DNA of 64,000 nt from Bacteroidales bacterium (GTDB lineage: Bacteria; Bacteroidota; Bacteroidia; Bacteroidales; Lentimicrobiaceae): positions 1 through 64,000 of the forward strand of contig JAEUTG010000043.1 in NCBI GenBank assembly GCA_016788045.1. Reading direction: 5' to 3'. Below are positions 34,890 through 44,882 of this stretch, in pieces. Numbering within the stretch: the first letter of the stretch is position 1; each line of letters opens with the position of its first letter. The position numbers and the translations under genes are program-made. Under the pieces are notes generated by a model. It was not told the origin of the DNA. It did not search any database and saw nothing but the letters and a program-made list of their open reading frames with translations.

Positions 34890-35482
34890 AGGATGTTATT
34901 TTTTAATATTGATTTTATCGAGTTGGTAAGTTCTTGTCCCTTTTCAGTAATGTCAAACGAATAGTCAGACATATGCCATTGTTTAACAAATAGCCGCAAC
35001 GACCCCATGAGAATGATGGCTAAATGTGAAGCTGAAATATCTTTTCTGATTTCTCCGTTTTCCTGTCCAGTGGTGATTATACCGGTAATGTATTCGGAAT
35101 TCATCTTCATTATTTCAGCGACCTTCGCGGACAATCCCTGCTCGTTGCGAAACATTTCTTCAGAAAAAATTACAGTAACCAGCGATGGGGAGGCTGAAAA
35201 TTTTTTAAAATAATTTTGAAAAAGCAATTCAATCCTTTCGGTTGAACTTATCTCAGTTAGCAAGTTCGCTTCAGCCAAAGAGGTCATGTTTTCTTTGAAA
35301 AAGTTAAGGATTGCCAGCAAAATCTGAATCTTGTTTTCATAATGGCGATAGATTGCCGATTCAGCAAAACCAATTCTTTTTGCGATATTTTTAATGGTTA
35401 ACGATTGTATTCCCCCTTCGGCTATGAGGCTCAAAGAAACATTTATAATTTCCTGTTGCCGGTTTGATAACTCTGTGTTCAT
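34886..35482 (-). CDS. TetR/AcrR family transcriptional regulator
   Basis: 198 residues. Canonical TetR DNA-binding domain: RQQEIINVSLSLIAEGG, LTIKNIAKRIGFAESAIYRHYENK. The C-terminal domain is typical of regulators of stress or efflux. Start: ATG 35482, because the longer frame to 35512 runs through the operator palindrome and touches the -7 box. It is followed by a cupin gene in one operon and then by the efflux operon in the same direction. With an identical type of palindrome before both operons, it is the likelier true repressor of both. Confidence 0.92.
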   Translation of the reverse strand: MNTELSNRQQEIINVSLSLIAEGGIQSLTIKNIAKRIGFAESAIYRHYENKIQILLAILNFFKENMTSLAEANLLTEISSTERIELLFQNYFKKFSASPSLVTVIFSEEMFRNEQGLSAKVAEIMKMNSEYITGIITTGQENGEIRKDISASHLAIILMGSLRLFVKQWHMSDYSFDITEKGQELTNSIKSILKNNIL

Positions 35483-35493
35483 CTTGAAATATG

Positions 35494-35519
35494 TTAGTGA
35501 ATATTCGCTCACAAAGATA
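35494..35519 (-). promoter_or_regulatory. Promoter and TetR-type operator, copy 2
   Basis: A perfect -7 box TATCTTTG (minus strand, 35519-35512) is followed without a gap by the palindrome TTAGTGAATATTCGCTCA (35494-35511). The operator therefore covers the transcription start of the TetR-cupin operon, the classic place for autorepression. The -33 box is weak (ATTG at 21 nt). Confidence 0.72.
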
Positions 35520-35749
35520 AAGCTATTTAAACAGGGAAAGCAATATATTTCAAAAATATTTTTAAAATAAATTCATCACTCTGATTTTTAGCATCTTAAA
35601 ACCAGGAATAGAACTTTTCCCCAGCGACGTTTGGTATTTTTATGACCATTATTGCAAAGCCATGACAGAACGTGTATCAATATTCACCTATAATTCTCAT
35701 GACTTCAGGAGATTTACGCTATTTTTTTTCATCATCACTACCGGATTTT

Positions 35750-35757
35750 TACCTTTG
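35750..35757 (+). promoter_or_regulatory. -7 promoter box TACCTTTG for the Gate-family gene
   Basis: Perfect TAnnTTTG with TTTT 20 nt upstream (three of four matches to TTTG). It leaves a leader of about 14 nt to the TTG start at 35778, supporting that start. Confidence 0.6.
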
Positions 35758-35777
35758 CCCCAATAAAAACACGCCGG

Positions 35778-36707
35778 TTGAATTCTTCAAATTTTCCTCA
35801 GAGATTAAAGCACTGCATTAGAGCCGCCCTTCCCAAAGGCCTGAAAACCGCCTGGTGGCTGATAAAGATCACGGTTCCGGTTTCGTTCGGAGTGATGCTG
35901 CTCGATTTTTTCGGGCTGCTAAACCTTATTGCAGGGTATACAAGCCCGGTTTTTAATCAACTTGGATTACCTGGTGTATCGGCTGTTGTATTTATCACCA
36001 GCATCTTTACCAATATCTATTCAGTAGTGGCAATCCTGGCCATGCTCGACCTTCCTCTCCGTGAAGGAACCATCCTGGCTACCATGTGCCTGGTTTCGCA
36101 TGGCTTTCTGATCGAATCGGCAGTGATGAAACGTACCGGTTCATCGGTAGTAAGAATGGTAATCCTGCGACTAATCGGTAGTTTTGTGGTTGCCTGGCTG
36201 CTGAATCTTGTGATGCCGGGTACGATGTCCGACAAAACCATTGCCATTGCAGCGACACAGCTTGATTTTATGGCAGCGCTGCTTCATTGGGTTACCTCCA
36301 TTACTTCCACCGTGATCAAAATCCTGATTCTGGTGAATTTACTGCTGATTTTTCAGCAGATCATGGAAGAGTTCGGCTGGATCAGTGCCATCAACAAGCC
36401 CTTGTCTCCGTTTATGAAAGCATTTGGCCTGCCCGGGAGCACGACCCTCTCATGGGTGGTTGCCAACCTGATCGGCCTGGCTTATGGTTCGGCCATTATG
36501 ATCGACCAGCGTGAAAAAGGAAACATGAGCCGGGAGGATGCCGACCTTCTGAACCACCATGTAGCGGTTTCCCATTCGCAGCTTGAAGACCCCCTGCTGT
36601 TTATCACCCTGGGCTTTACCCTGCACTGGCTCATCTGGCCGAGGATGCTGGTAGCCCTTATGGCTGTCTGGCTCAGAAAACTTGAGCTGAAATTCAGAAA
36701 TAAATAG
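35778..36707 (+). CDS. Nucleoside-recognition (Gate) domain membrane protein
   Basis: 309 residues, multi-pass. Two Gate-like halves: WWLIKITVPVSFGVMLLDFF and the later STVIKILILVNLLLIFQQIM, with conserved LSWVVANLIGLAYGSAIM. The family includes spore-maturation SpmA/B-like and nucleoside-transport-related proteins; the function here is unknown. The start is a TTG (35778), since no ATG lies between the promoter box and conserved sequence. It has no clear operon partner. Confidence 0.85.
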   Translation: MNSSNFPQRLKHCIRAALPKGLKTAWWLIKITVPVSFGVMLLDFFGLLNLIAGYTSPVFNQLGLPGVSAVVFITSIFTNIYSVVAILAMLDLPLREGTILATMCLVSHGFLIESAVMKRTGSSVVRMVILRLIGSFVVAWLLNLVMPGTMSDKTIAIAATQLDFMAALLHWVTSITSTVIKILILVNLLLIFQQIMEEFGWISAINKPLSPFMKAFGLPGSTTLSWVVANLIGLAYGSAIMIDQREKGNMSREDADLLNHHVAVSHSQLEDPLLFITLGFTLHWLIWPRMLVALMAVWLRKLELKFRNK

Positions 36708-36941
36708 AGTATTACTTCGTTGAGTGGTTGAGAATTTAACCAATTGAATGTCAGGCTGATCGGAGTCAGAGCTATGTTTAGAATCCTCTCAAAATGACTC
36801 TGCGTGGGTATTAATGCAATGGTACCATACAACAGGTCAGAGTATTACAAAATGCATCCGGAGTTTGTCAACTCAGACGAACGGCTGCAAACTCAAAAAA
36901 CCTGTCTGCGAAAATTCCATCTCCAAGCCCGCTACCGCGTT

Positions 36942-38567
36942 TTATTCGCTTAACTTTTTCGTTAGCAGGTCAATCAGTGGCTGGTTTTTGTGGTTTGGAT
37001 CAGGAAGGGTGCCATAACCGTAATACAACCCGAAACTGTCTTCGTGGTATGCATGGTAACAGAATGACATATTGTACTGAAAGGACAGATCAATCACATC
37101 ACCCACCCAGCTGAGGCCGCCCTTGTTGTTGATAAAGCAGTACATACCAGCCCCGAATTCACCGAGAAACAGCGGAACTTGTTTTGATTCAGCCCAATCG
37201 CGATACTTTCCCAGTCGGGCAGCCAGCAGTGTTTTATCGCGCGGAAGCACCGGGTCGGGGGTAGTAAGAAAGTCTATCCGCATCTTACAGGACGAAGTAG
37301 CAGCAAGCTGTTCACCCTTCATCCAGCCACAGACCTGGTAACTGTAGCCCTGCTTTGGCACAAAAGCTGCTGAATAATTGCTCAGGTTGCAGTCGGAGCC
37401 GGTGTTGCTGATGAACAGACTCTGACCATTGCTGTGCCCTTCAAAAGCCAAACCGCCCTCTCCGGAGCCATCGCTGCTCCAGTAGTACCATCCTCCCGCT
37501 TCGTCGAGCGATGAACTGATCACATCGCGGGTATAAAACCCTGCCTCATTGAATTCCCTGATTACCAGGTCATCGAACCAGACCCTGCCGCCTGCCTTCG
37601 CACCCACCAGTGCCGGTATCCCGATGTTCATCTTCGGGTCGCTGATGCTGAACTTAACGCCCTCATACCAGGTCCAGGGCGTATTCCCTGCCGGGAAAGA
37701 GGGATTGCTGAAGGTTGCCGAATACCAGGTATGATTGGTATACGAAATGATGTCTGTGTCAGGATAGGCCCCGCCATCGCCCAGGCCAGCCCAGTCGAAA
37801 AGCTGATGCGTGTAGCTGTGCGGCTCATAAAAATGGAATTCGGCCACCTGATTGTCGTCAACAGTCAATGGGAAGTTCAGGTTTTCATCTTCAGCGTAAT
37901 TGCCTTTGATGTAGATGGCCTTTTCGATGAAAAGAATGTGATTCCTGTCAACAGCCCTGATTGAGTCGGTGATGCGTTGGGCCAGTTGCTTCCACTGCTG
38001 AAGAGAGAGGGCCGGCACCGGTTCGTTCAGAATTCCGAAGCCCGCAATCTGCGGCTCATCGGCATAACGGTCGGCGATGGCCTTCCAGAGCGCCACCAGG
38101 CGGTTCTGATTCTCTGCTTCGTTCCAGAGGGCGTCGCCATTGCCCTGCGACTGATAACCTCCCTGTGGGGCGTGCATGTTGAGGATGAGCCGGATGCCAT
38201 ACTTGCGGGCCCAGGCAATGTTCCGGTCAACCCACTCCCAGCCCGACTGTTTATAGGAATAGGGCGCTGCATCGCTTTCAAACGTATGGTAATTCAGGTA
38301 AAACCGGATCACATTCATGTTCATGGCTTTTACCCTGGCAAAATCGGTTTCATCATGATGTGTGAGTGGTACCTCGCTGTTGCTCCACACCTCGTTGCCG
38401 AAAGCCACCCCTTTAAGCAGCACACCTTGCCCGTTTCCATCAACGATGTTTGTACCCGAAGCTCTCAGAAAGCCCGCTCCAGGGGTGTTTTCGTCAGGAT
38501 TATCCTTACGGCAGCCTGCAATAACAAGCATCATCAGAATGGCCAACAAAAGTCTGTATCGTTTCAT
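36942..38567 (-). CDS. Glycoside hydrolase family 5 lipoprotein with inserted domain
   Basis: 541 residues from ATG 38567 (lipobox LVIAGC). TIM-barrel GH5 motifs: MNVIRFYLNY, LILNMHAPQGG, acid/base Glu182 in FGILNEPVP, FHFYEPHSYTHQ, and nucleophile Glu470 in LFLGEFGAG. Between the two catalytic glutamates are 288 residues, far more than usual; about 165 residues (276-443) with GRVWFDDLVIREFN and SNGQSLFISNTG look like a carbohydrate-binding beta-sandwich inserted into the barrel. It probably hydrolyses a beta-glucan or mannan at the cell surface. The gene is single. No -7 box was recognised. Confidence 0.88.
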   Translation of the reverse strand: MKRYRLLLAILMMLVIAGCRKDNPDENTPGAGFLRASGTNIVDGNGQGVLLKGVAFGNEVWSNSEVPLTHHDETDFARVKAMNMNVIRFYLNYHTFESDAAPYSYKQSGWEWVDRNIAWARKYGIRLILNMHAPQGGYQSQGNGDALWNEAENQNRLVALWKAIADRYADEPQIAGFGILNEPVPALSLQQWKQLAQRITDSIRAVDRNHILFIEKAIYIKGNYAEDENLNFPLTVDDNQVAEFHFYEPHSYTHQLFDWAGLGDGGAYPDTDIISYTNHTWYSATFSNPSFPAGNTPWTWYEGVKFSISDPKMNIGIPALVGAKAGGRVWFDDLVIREFNEAGFYTRDVISSSLDEAGGWYYWSSDGSGEGGLAFEGHSNGQSLFISNTGSDCNLSNYSAAFVPKQGYSYQVCGWMKGEQLAATSSCKMRIDFLTTPDPVLPRDKTLLAARLGKYRDWAESKQVPLFLGEFGAGMYCFINNKGGLSWVGDVIDLSFQYNMSFCYHAYHEDSFGLYYGYGTLPDPNHKNQPLIDLLTKKLSE

Positions 38568-38649
38568 GATAGATAACACGTTAAAATAACAGCCACATCA
38601 GCAGGTGAACGGCCGGAATTTCTGAATCGGATGAAGAACTGGTGTCAAG

Positions 38650-38676
38650 TCAAAAGTAAAAAGTAAAAAGTAAAAG
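38650..38676. repeat. GTAAAAA heptamers
   Basis: About three and a half tandem AGTAAAAA-type units between the GH5 and permease genes; same family as at 20097, 26589, 47840 and 49265. Confidence 0.7.
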
Positions 38677-38744
38677 GCAGCGAACCTATTTAAGCGTTGA
38701 AACTTCCAATTAATTCCATGCGACACTTTACTCTTGACATAACA

Positions 38745-40499
<1,755 letters not shown>

Positions 40500-40522
40500 C
40501 TGTGGCTGCTTTATTGTTGAAC

Positions 40523-40530
40523 CAAACGTA
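40523..40530 (-). promoter_or_regulatory. -7 promoter box TACGTTTG for the APC permease gene
   Basis: Perfect TAnnTTTG with CTTG 20 nt upstream (three of four matches to TTTG). It lies inside the longest open frame and so argues for the shorter protein. Confidence 0.65.
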
Positions 40531-40714
40531 CAAGAAAAAAATGATCTGCACAAGCAAACGGGAAAGATGAAACCATGCGAATCTGAAAAAGAACTCTTTA
40601 TGAAAGTGGAATCCTGAGTTTCAGTTAACAATAATTCCAATGAACGGGTTCACCCTGGGCTGGCTGAGTCTGATTGCAGTAATCCTGGACCAGCACTATC
40701 GGTAAGTAGCCCGT

Positions 40715-42220
40715 TCATGCATTCTTTGAAGCGCTTTTCAGCAGAAATACCACCCTTGTTCCGGCCGGTTCCCCGGCTTCATTGCTTATATCTTCAATAG
40801 TAAAGGCATAGGCAGCATGATGGATTCTGTTAAAATAATCGAGCCGCTCCTGGGCAAACTGTATGCCCAGCGAATCCCTTTTGAAGGTTTTCTTCTCACT
40901 CTGCAAACGGGCATTCTGCCTGCCGATGCCGTTGTCGGCAATGGCTAGTCTGATTTCCCCGGGGTTTCCACTGACATCTATGGAGATACACCGCTTACCC
41001 TCTTTCTGCATCAGCCCATGCCAGAGTGCATTCTCAATAAAAGGCTGAAGAATCAGGGAGGGTATCCGAACTGCACTCAGGTCAATGGACGGCTCGGTCG
41101 TAAGGTTGAACTCAACTGATTCTTCGAACCTGATGTTTTCGATACTCATGTAGAGCACAATGGTTTCCAGTTCATCGTTCAGGGCTACGCTGTCGGTTCT
41201 TGATCCTTCGAGAATCTTACGGATGAGTTTGGCAAATTTATTCAGGTAATAGATCGCCTTCTCTTTGTTGTTGTCGATCAGGTATGCCTTGATGGAATTG
41301 AGGGCATTGAAGATAAAATGCGGATTCATCTGGCTGCGCAGCGCATCCAGCCGCAGCTGTGAAATTTCGTTATCGTAAGCCAATGACAGGGACTTCAGCT
41401 TCTCCGCTTCATTCTGCTCAATGGCCTGACGCAACTGATTGACTTTAATTTCCAGCTGATGCTCAAGTTCAGCCTGCTGGTTATTTCGCAACAACTGAAG
41501 GTTCTTCTGCTCTTCAATAATAAGCTGTTGCGCCCTCAGCTTTTCTGCATAAAGCAGTTTTATTTTGTAGCCGAGCGCCAGCATGAAAATGGTCGATTCG
41601 ATAACGACGCCAAGATAAAAGTAGAAAATAGGAAATGAACTGTAAATGATTTTGTAACTCATCAGAAGCGACAAGTAAGCCAGCACCTGATAAATGACGA
41701 CCCCGGCAATGATAAAATACTTCAGGTTGTTCGGGATTCTGGCGGTAATCCAGAGGGCAGCAACCACCATCACAGTCATCAGCGGGATGAACCCGAAATT
41801 GAAAAATATGCTGAACCACCGGGGATTGCTGGTCACAAATGCAACAATGCCCCATAGAGTGGCAACGACCATCAGCACCCTGAGGAATTTCGACAGGTAT
41901 TTACTGAACCTCGGGAAATGGGTTTTCATCTCCAGAAACTCAATGTAAAAAAAGAAAAGCAGGGAGTTGTAGATAACCTGTATGAGCCAGTTAAAAATAA
42001 AATAATCAGATTCAAGATAACTGCGGACCCATTCCTGCGAAATCAACGGGCTGTTCTTAAGAATAAACAAGACAACCAGCAGATTATAGAGTCCGTAATA
42101 CAGAAACACCTTCTGCTTTGTCTGTGTGTAAATCAGACTGCAGATCATGCTGTAGATGGTCAGCCCGGAAGTAACAAACCCCCACAGCATGATACCGCCC
42201 AAAGTGACGTCGAGGTTCAT
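40715..42220 (-). CDS. LytS/YehU-type sensor histidine kinase
   Basis: 501 residues. Six or seven membrane helices (about 8-220), a coiled coil (about 225-285), and a His_kinase domain with phosphoacceptor His301 in QMNPHFIFNALNSI; the ATPase part shows LIRKILEGSR, IPSLILQPFIENALWHG and DNGIG. It should phosphorylate the LytTR regulator encoded just upstream, with which its ATG overlaps by 4 bp. No extracytoplasmic sensor domain is visible, so the signal may be in the membrane. Confidence 0.92.
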   Translation of the reverse strand: MNLDVTLGGIMLWGFVTSGLTIYSMICSLIYTQTKQKVFLYYGLYNLLVVLFILKNSPLISQEWVRSYLESDYFIFNWLIQVIYNSLLFFFYIEFLEMKTHFPRFSKYLSKFLRVLMVVATLWGIVAFVTSNPRWFSIFFNFGFIPLMTVMVVAALWITARIPNNLKYFIIAGVVIYQVLAYLSLLMSYKIIYSSFPIFYFYLGVVIESTIFMLALGYKIKLLYAEKLRAQQLIIEEQKNLQLLRNNQQAELEHQLEIKVNQLRQAIEQNEAEKLKSLSLAYDNEISQLRLDALRSQMNPHFIFNALNSIKAYLIDNNKEKAIYYLNKFAKLIRKILEGSRTDSVALNDELETIVLYMSIENIRFEESVEFNLTTEPSIDLSAVRIPSLILQPFIENALWHGLMQKEGKRCISIDVSGNPGEIRLAIADNGIGRQNARLQSEKKTFKRDSLGIQFAQERLDYFNRIHHAAYAFTIEDISNEAGEPAGTRVVFLLKSASKNA

Positions 42221-42960
42221 ATTTTATCGAGGAAGGTTGATTTACGGTTACGAGAAACCGGAATCTTAACTGCATTCGCCAGCACCACGTATTCATCGGT
42301 CTTGTGAAACTCCTTCACTTTGCTCAGGTTGATCAGGTAAGAATTGTGGATTCTGAAAAAGTGAAACCCGGAGAGCTTTTCTTCCATGAACTTCAGCTTT
42401 TGCGTAATGACTATCCGTTCACGGTTCTCCAGAAATATGGTACAGTAGTTGCCATCGCTCTCACAGTAAACGATATCATCGGGGCTCAGGAAGATGATTT
42501 TACCATCGTTGCTGATGCTGATTTTCTGCCCCGTTTGCCGGTTGCTGGCGCTGATCAGTTTCCCGAGGGATTTTTCCAGCCTCTCCTCCACCGACTGTTG
42601 CTTTTTTCTTTTTTCCACCAGTTCGAGGCAGGCTTTGAGGTCATCGGCATCAATGGGTTTAAGCAGGTAGTCAAGCGCCCGTTCCTTGATGGCCTTTATG
42701 GCATACTGGTCGTAAGCCGTTGTTATTACCACATCAAAGCTACGATCCGGAAACATTGCAAGAAACTGAAAACCATCCATTTCAGGCATTTCAATATCCA
42801 GAAAAATACAATCAACCTGGTTCTTTCTCAGGTAATCTGCTGCCTGGCCCGGGTTCACAAACGAATCCACAATTCTCACATTCTCACAGTAGCTCTCTAT
42901 CTCCCATTTCAGGCTCTTGATGGCACTGGGTTCGTCATCTATCAGTATTAAATCAATCAT
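42217..42960 (-). CDS. LytTR family response regulator
   Basis: 247 residues. Receiver domain (1-120) with phosphoacceptor Asp55 in CIFLDIEMPEMDG, and a C-terminal LytTR DNA-binding domain (about 145-247) with DIVYCESDGNYC and FFRIHNSYLINLSKV. It forms a two-component pair with the following LytS-like kinase. Upstream an imperfect -7 box (TACATTTA) lies at about 42980-42987. The divergent neighbours are two T9SS-secreted proteins, which could be targets, but no LytTR-type direct repeats were identified there. Confidence 0.93.
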   Translation of the reverse strand: MIDLILIDDEPSAIKSLKWEIESYCENVRIVDSFVNPGQAADYLRKNQVDCIFLDIEMPEMDGFQFLAMFPDRSFDVVITTAYDQYAIKAIKERALDYLLKPIDADDLKACLELVEKRKKQQSVEERLEKSLGKLISASNRQTGQKISISNDGKIIFLSPDDIVYCESDGNYCTIFLENRERIVITQKLKFMEEKLSGFHFFRIHNSYLINLSKVKEFHKTDEYVVLANAVKIPVSRNRKSTFLDKI

Positions 42961-43303
42961 AAAACGGAATATAAAATTCTAAATGTACTCCAATTTTCAG
43001 GAAGTTAACGAATTAATGTGCAAACAGGCTTTTCTGACTTATAAACTGCAACACAACCTGTATGGTTTGTATTCTGCTCTCTGCGGTTGATTCACCGGAG
43101 TTCAAGGCTATCGCTGATGAGTATTCCACTGCAGGCACACGAATCCATTCCATCCATACAATTCAAGGCTTCCTCCTGATTTCACGCCTGTATATTTGCT
43201 CAAATCAAACATCGCTCCAGGGTTTTAAACTGTGCTGTTCTCTAACCACAAAACCTTTCATGCCTTGAGATGATATCAGCGATTTCATTAAAAACAATAA
43301 ATT
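42961..43303. promoter_or_regulatory. Divergent intergenic region; TATATTTG box at 43191-43198
   Basis: The gap separates the LytTR operon and the secreted-protein genes. A perfect plus-strand -7 box TATATTTG lies at 43191-43198, about 105 nt before ATG 43304; no -33 TTTG accompanies it. No gene is supported in between. Confidence 0.45.
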
Positions 43304-44869
43304 ATGAAAAATAGCACTGCCTTTAAAAAAGCAATCTTAGTTACAATTAACTTCCTGGTTTTAAGTTTCGGCCTTGTAAGCTATGCCCAACCCGGCACGC
43401 TGGAGTCTGAATTCGGAAACGGAGGGGTTGTGATTTCCCCTGAAATGCAGGCCGGGTTAGGTGACACTCCCAGAGCTATAGCTATTCTGCCTGATAATAA
43501 AATAGTTACAGCCGGCCACTCCTCTACTTTTGACATTTACCATGCCTATATATCAAAATACAATCCGGATGGAACACCGGATGCCGGTTTTGGTTCAGGT
43601 GGAAAAGTTATCAATACAGAGAGCTTTTTCACCCAGTATAGCGATATCATTGCCCAATCAGATGGCAAAACCGTAGTTTGCGGTGTAAAATCCCAGATCT
43701 TTTCTTCACAAGGACACGATTGTTTTGTCGCAAGATATAATCCAGACGGCACACCTGACAACACTTTCGGGAACGGTGGTTATTTTTCAACTGCCCTGAG
43801 CACCTCAGCTGACGGGTTATTAAGAATTGTGAGGCTCGCCGATGGCCGGTATGTTTGTCTTGCCCGCTATGGTTCAGGGGCAGCCGGTATTGCAGCACTT
43901 ATAATGCTGACATCCGATGGAAACCTTGACCCTTCATTTGCAGATAATGGAATCAAAACACATCTGTTCAGTAATACGAATCCCCAGGGTATTTCTGACC
44001 TGGCATTAAGTGGCGAAGGGAATATCCTTGCACTTGGCGGTGGCGATGGGGTTGTAAAAATGGTCAAATTTAACCTGAACGGAAATGTGGTTTCTGCTTT
44101 CGGCTCAGATGGAACTGTTGTGGTGCCAACAGGAAGACACGTAAGGGTAAACAGTGATGGTTCCATTCTAGTTTTTGGCGAGCTAAGCGTGGGAACCGTA
44201 CAGATGGTTACTTACAAATATACTGCTGACGGCAGTGTTGACAGCAATTTTGGTTCGGGTGGCACCGCTACCTATAATTCTCCGGGAATGGATCAGTTCT
44301 TTAATTTTCTGGCCCGCCCCCTGTTATATCCGGATGGCAGATACATCCGGGTGTGGAAGCAGGTAACCATTGAAAACGGAGAAACCAAAAATAAAACAGC
44401 TCTCACCTGGTTCAATGCCGATGGTTCGCTGTCTGATATCGGTGAAAAAATCCATGATATCAGCCCGGATCCGGATGAGTTTTCCAACCAATCGCCGGAA
44501 CAGGCAGTGATGGATGCAACCGGAGATGTGTTTTCGTTCGGGTACTACCAAAACGCTACTGAAAACAGGCAGTTCATCATGAAATTTAAAGGCGACCTGA
44601 ATGCAGCTTCAGTTGGTGAGCTGCATAAAATGAATGACTTGTTCATTTACCCAAATCCAACGTCAGGCTCTCTCTTTCTTAACAATCGATCAAATACTGG
44701 TCTTGTTTCAGGGCTAGAAATAAAAAACAGTCTCGGACAGCTTGTTTACTCGACTACGGATTTTAAAACAAACGGGGAAATTGACCTCAGCAATATGGCT
44801 CCGGGAATGTATTATTTACAAGCAATGTACGATTCCAGGCCTGTGTTATTTAAAGTAATTAAAAAATAA
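43304..44869 (+). CDS. Delta-60 repeat protein with T9SS sorting domain
   Basis: 521 residues, secreted. Signal peptide (to about 28, SYAQ), then six delta-60-type repeats of the form PDGTPDAGFGSGGKV (also SEFGNGGVV, NTFGNGGYF, PSFADNGIKT, SAFGSDGTVV, SNFGSGGTAT), expected to fold as a beta-propeller. The C-terminal 80 residues are a type A T9SS sorting domain (IYPNPTSGSLFLNN ... GMYYLQ ... FKVIKK). Probably surface-bound or released; ligand unknown. It shares a transcript with the next gene (13 bp). Confidence 0.9.
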   Translation: MKNSTAFKKAILVTINFLVLSFGLVSYAQPGTLESEFGNGGVVISPEMQAGLGDTPRAIAILPDNKIVTAGHSSTFDIYHAYISKYNPDGTPDAGFGSGGKVINTESFFTQYSDIIAQSDGKTVVCGVKSQIFSSQGHDCFVARYNPDGTPDNTFGNGGYFSTALSTSADGLLRIVRLADGRYVCLARYGSGAAGIAALIMLTSDGNLDPSFADNGIKTHLFSNTNPQGISDLALSGEGNILALGGGDGVVKMVKFNLNGNVVSAFGSDGTVVVPTGRHVRVNSDGSILVFGELSVGTVQMVTYKYTADGSVDSNFGSGGTATYNSPGMDQFFNFLARPLLYPDGRYIRVWKQVTIENGETKNKTALTWFNADGSLSDIGEKIHDISPDPDEFSNQSPEQAVMDATGDVFSFGYYQNATENRQFIMKFKGDLNAASVGELHKMNDLFIYPNPTSGSLFLNNRSNTGLVSGLEIKNSLGQLVYSTTDFKTNGEIDLSNMAPGMYYLQAMYDSRPVLFKVIKK

Positions 44870-44882
44870 CAAACCCTTAAAA

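Noticed and set aside
35679..35690. Third TetR operator half-site (CAATATTCACCTA)
   Set aside because: Only one half matches the palindrome; no symmetry partner is present, so chance is likely.
40640..40718. ATGAACGGG / CCCGTTCAT inverted repeat behind the kinase gene
   Set aside because: The arms enclose about 60 nt and one arm covers the stop codon; no T-tract, so no clear terminator or regulatory role can be claimed.
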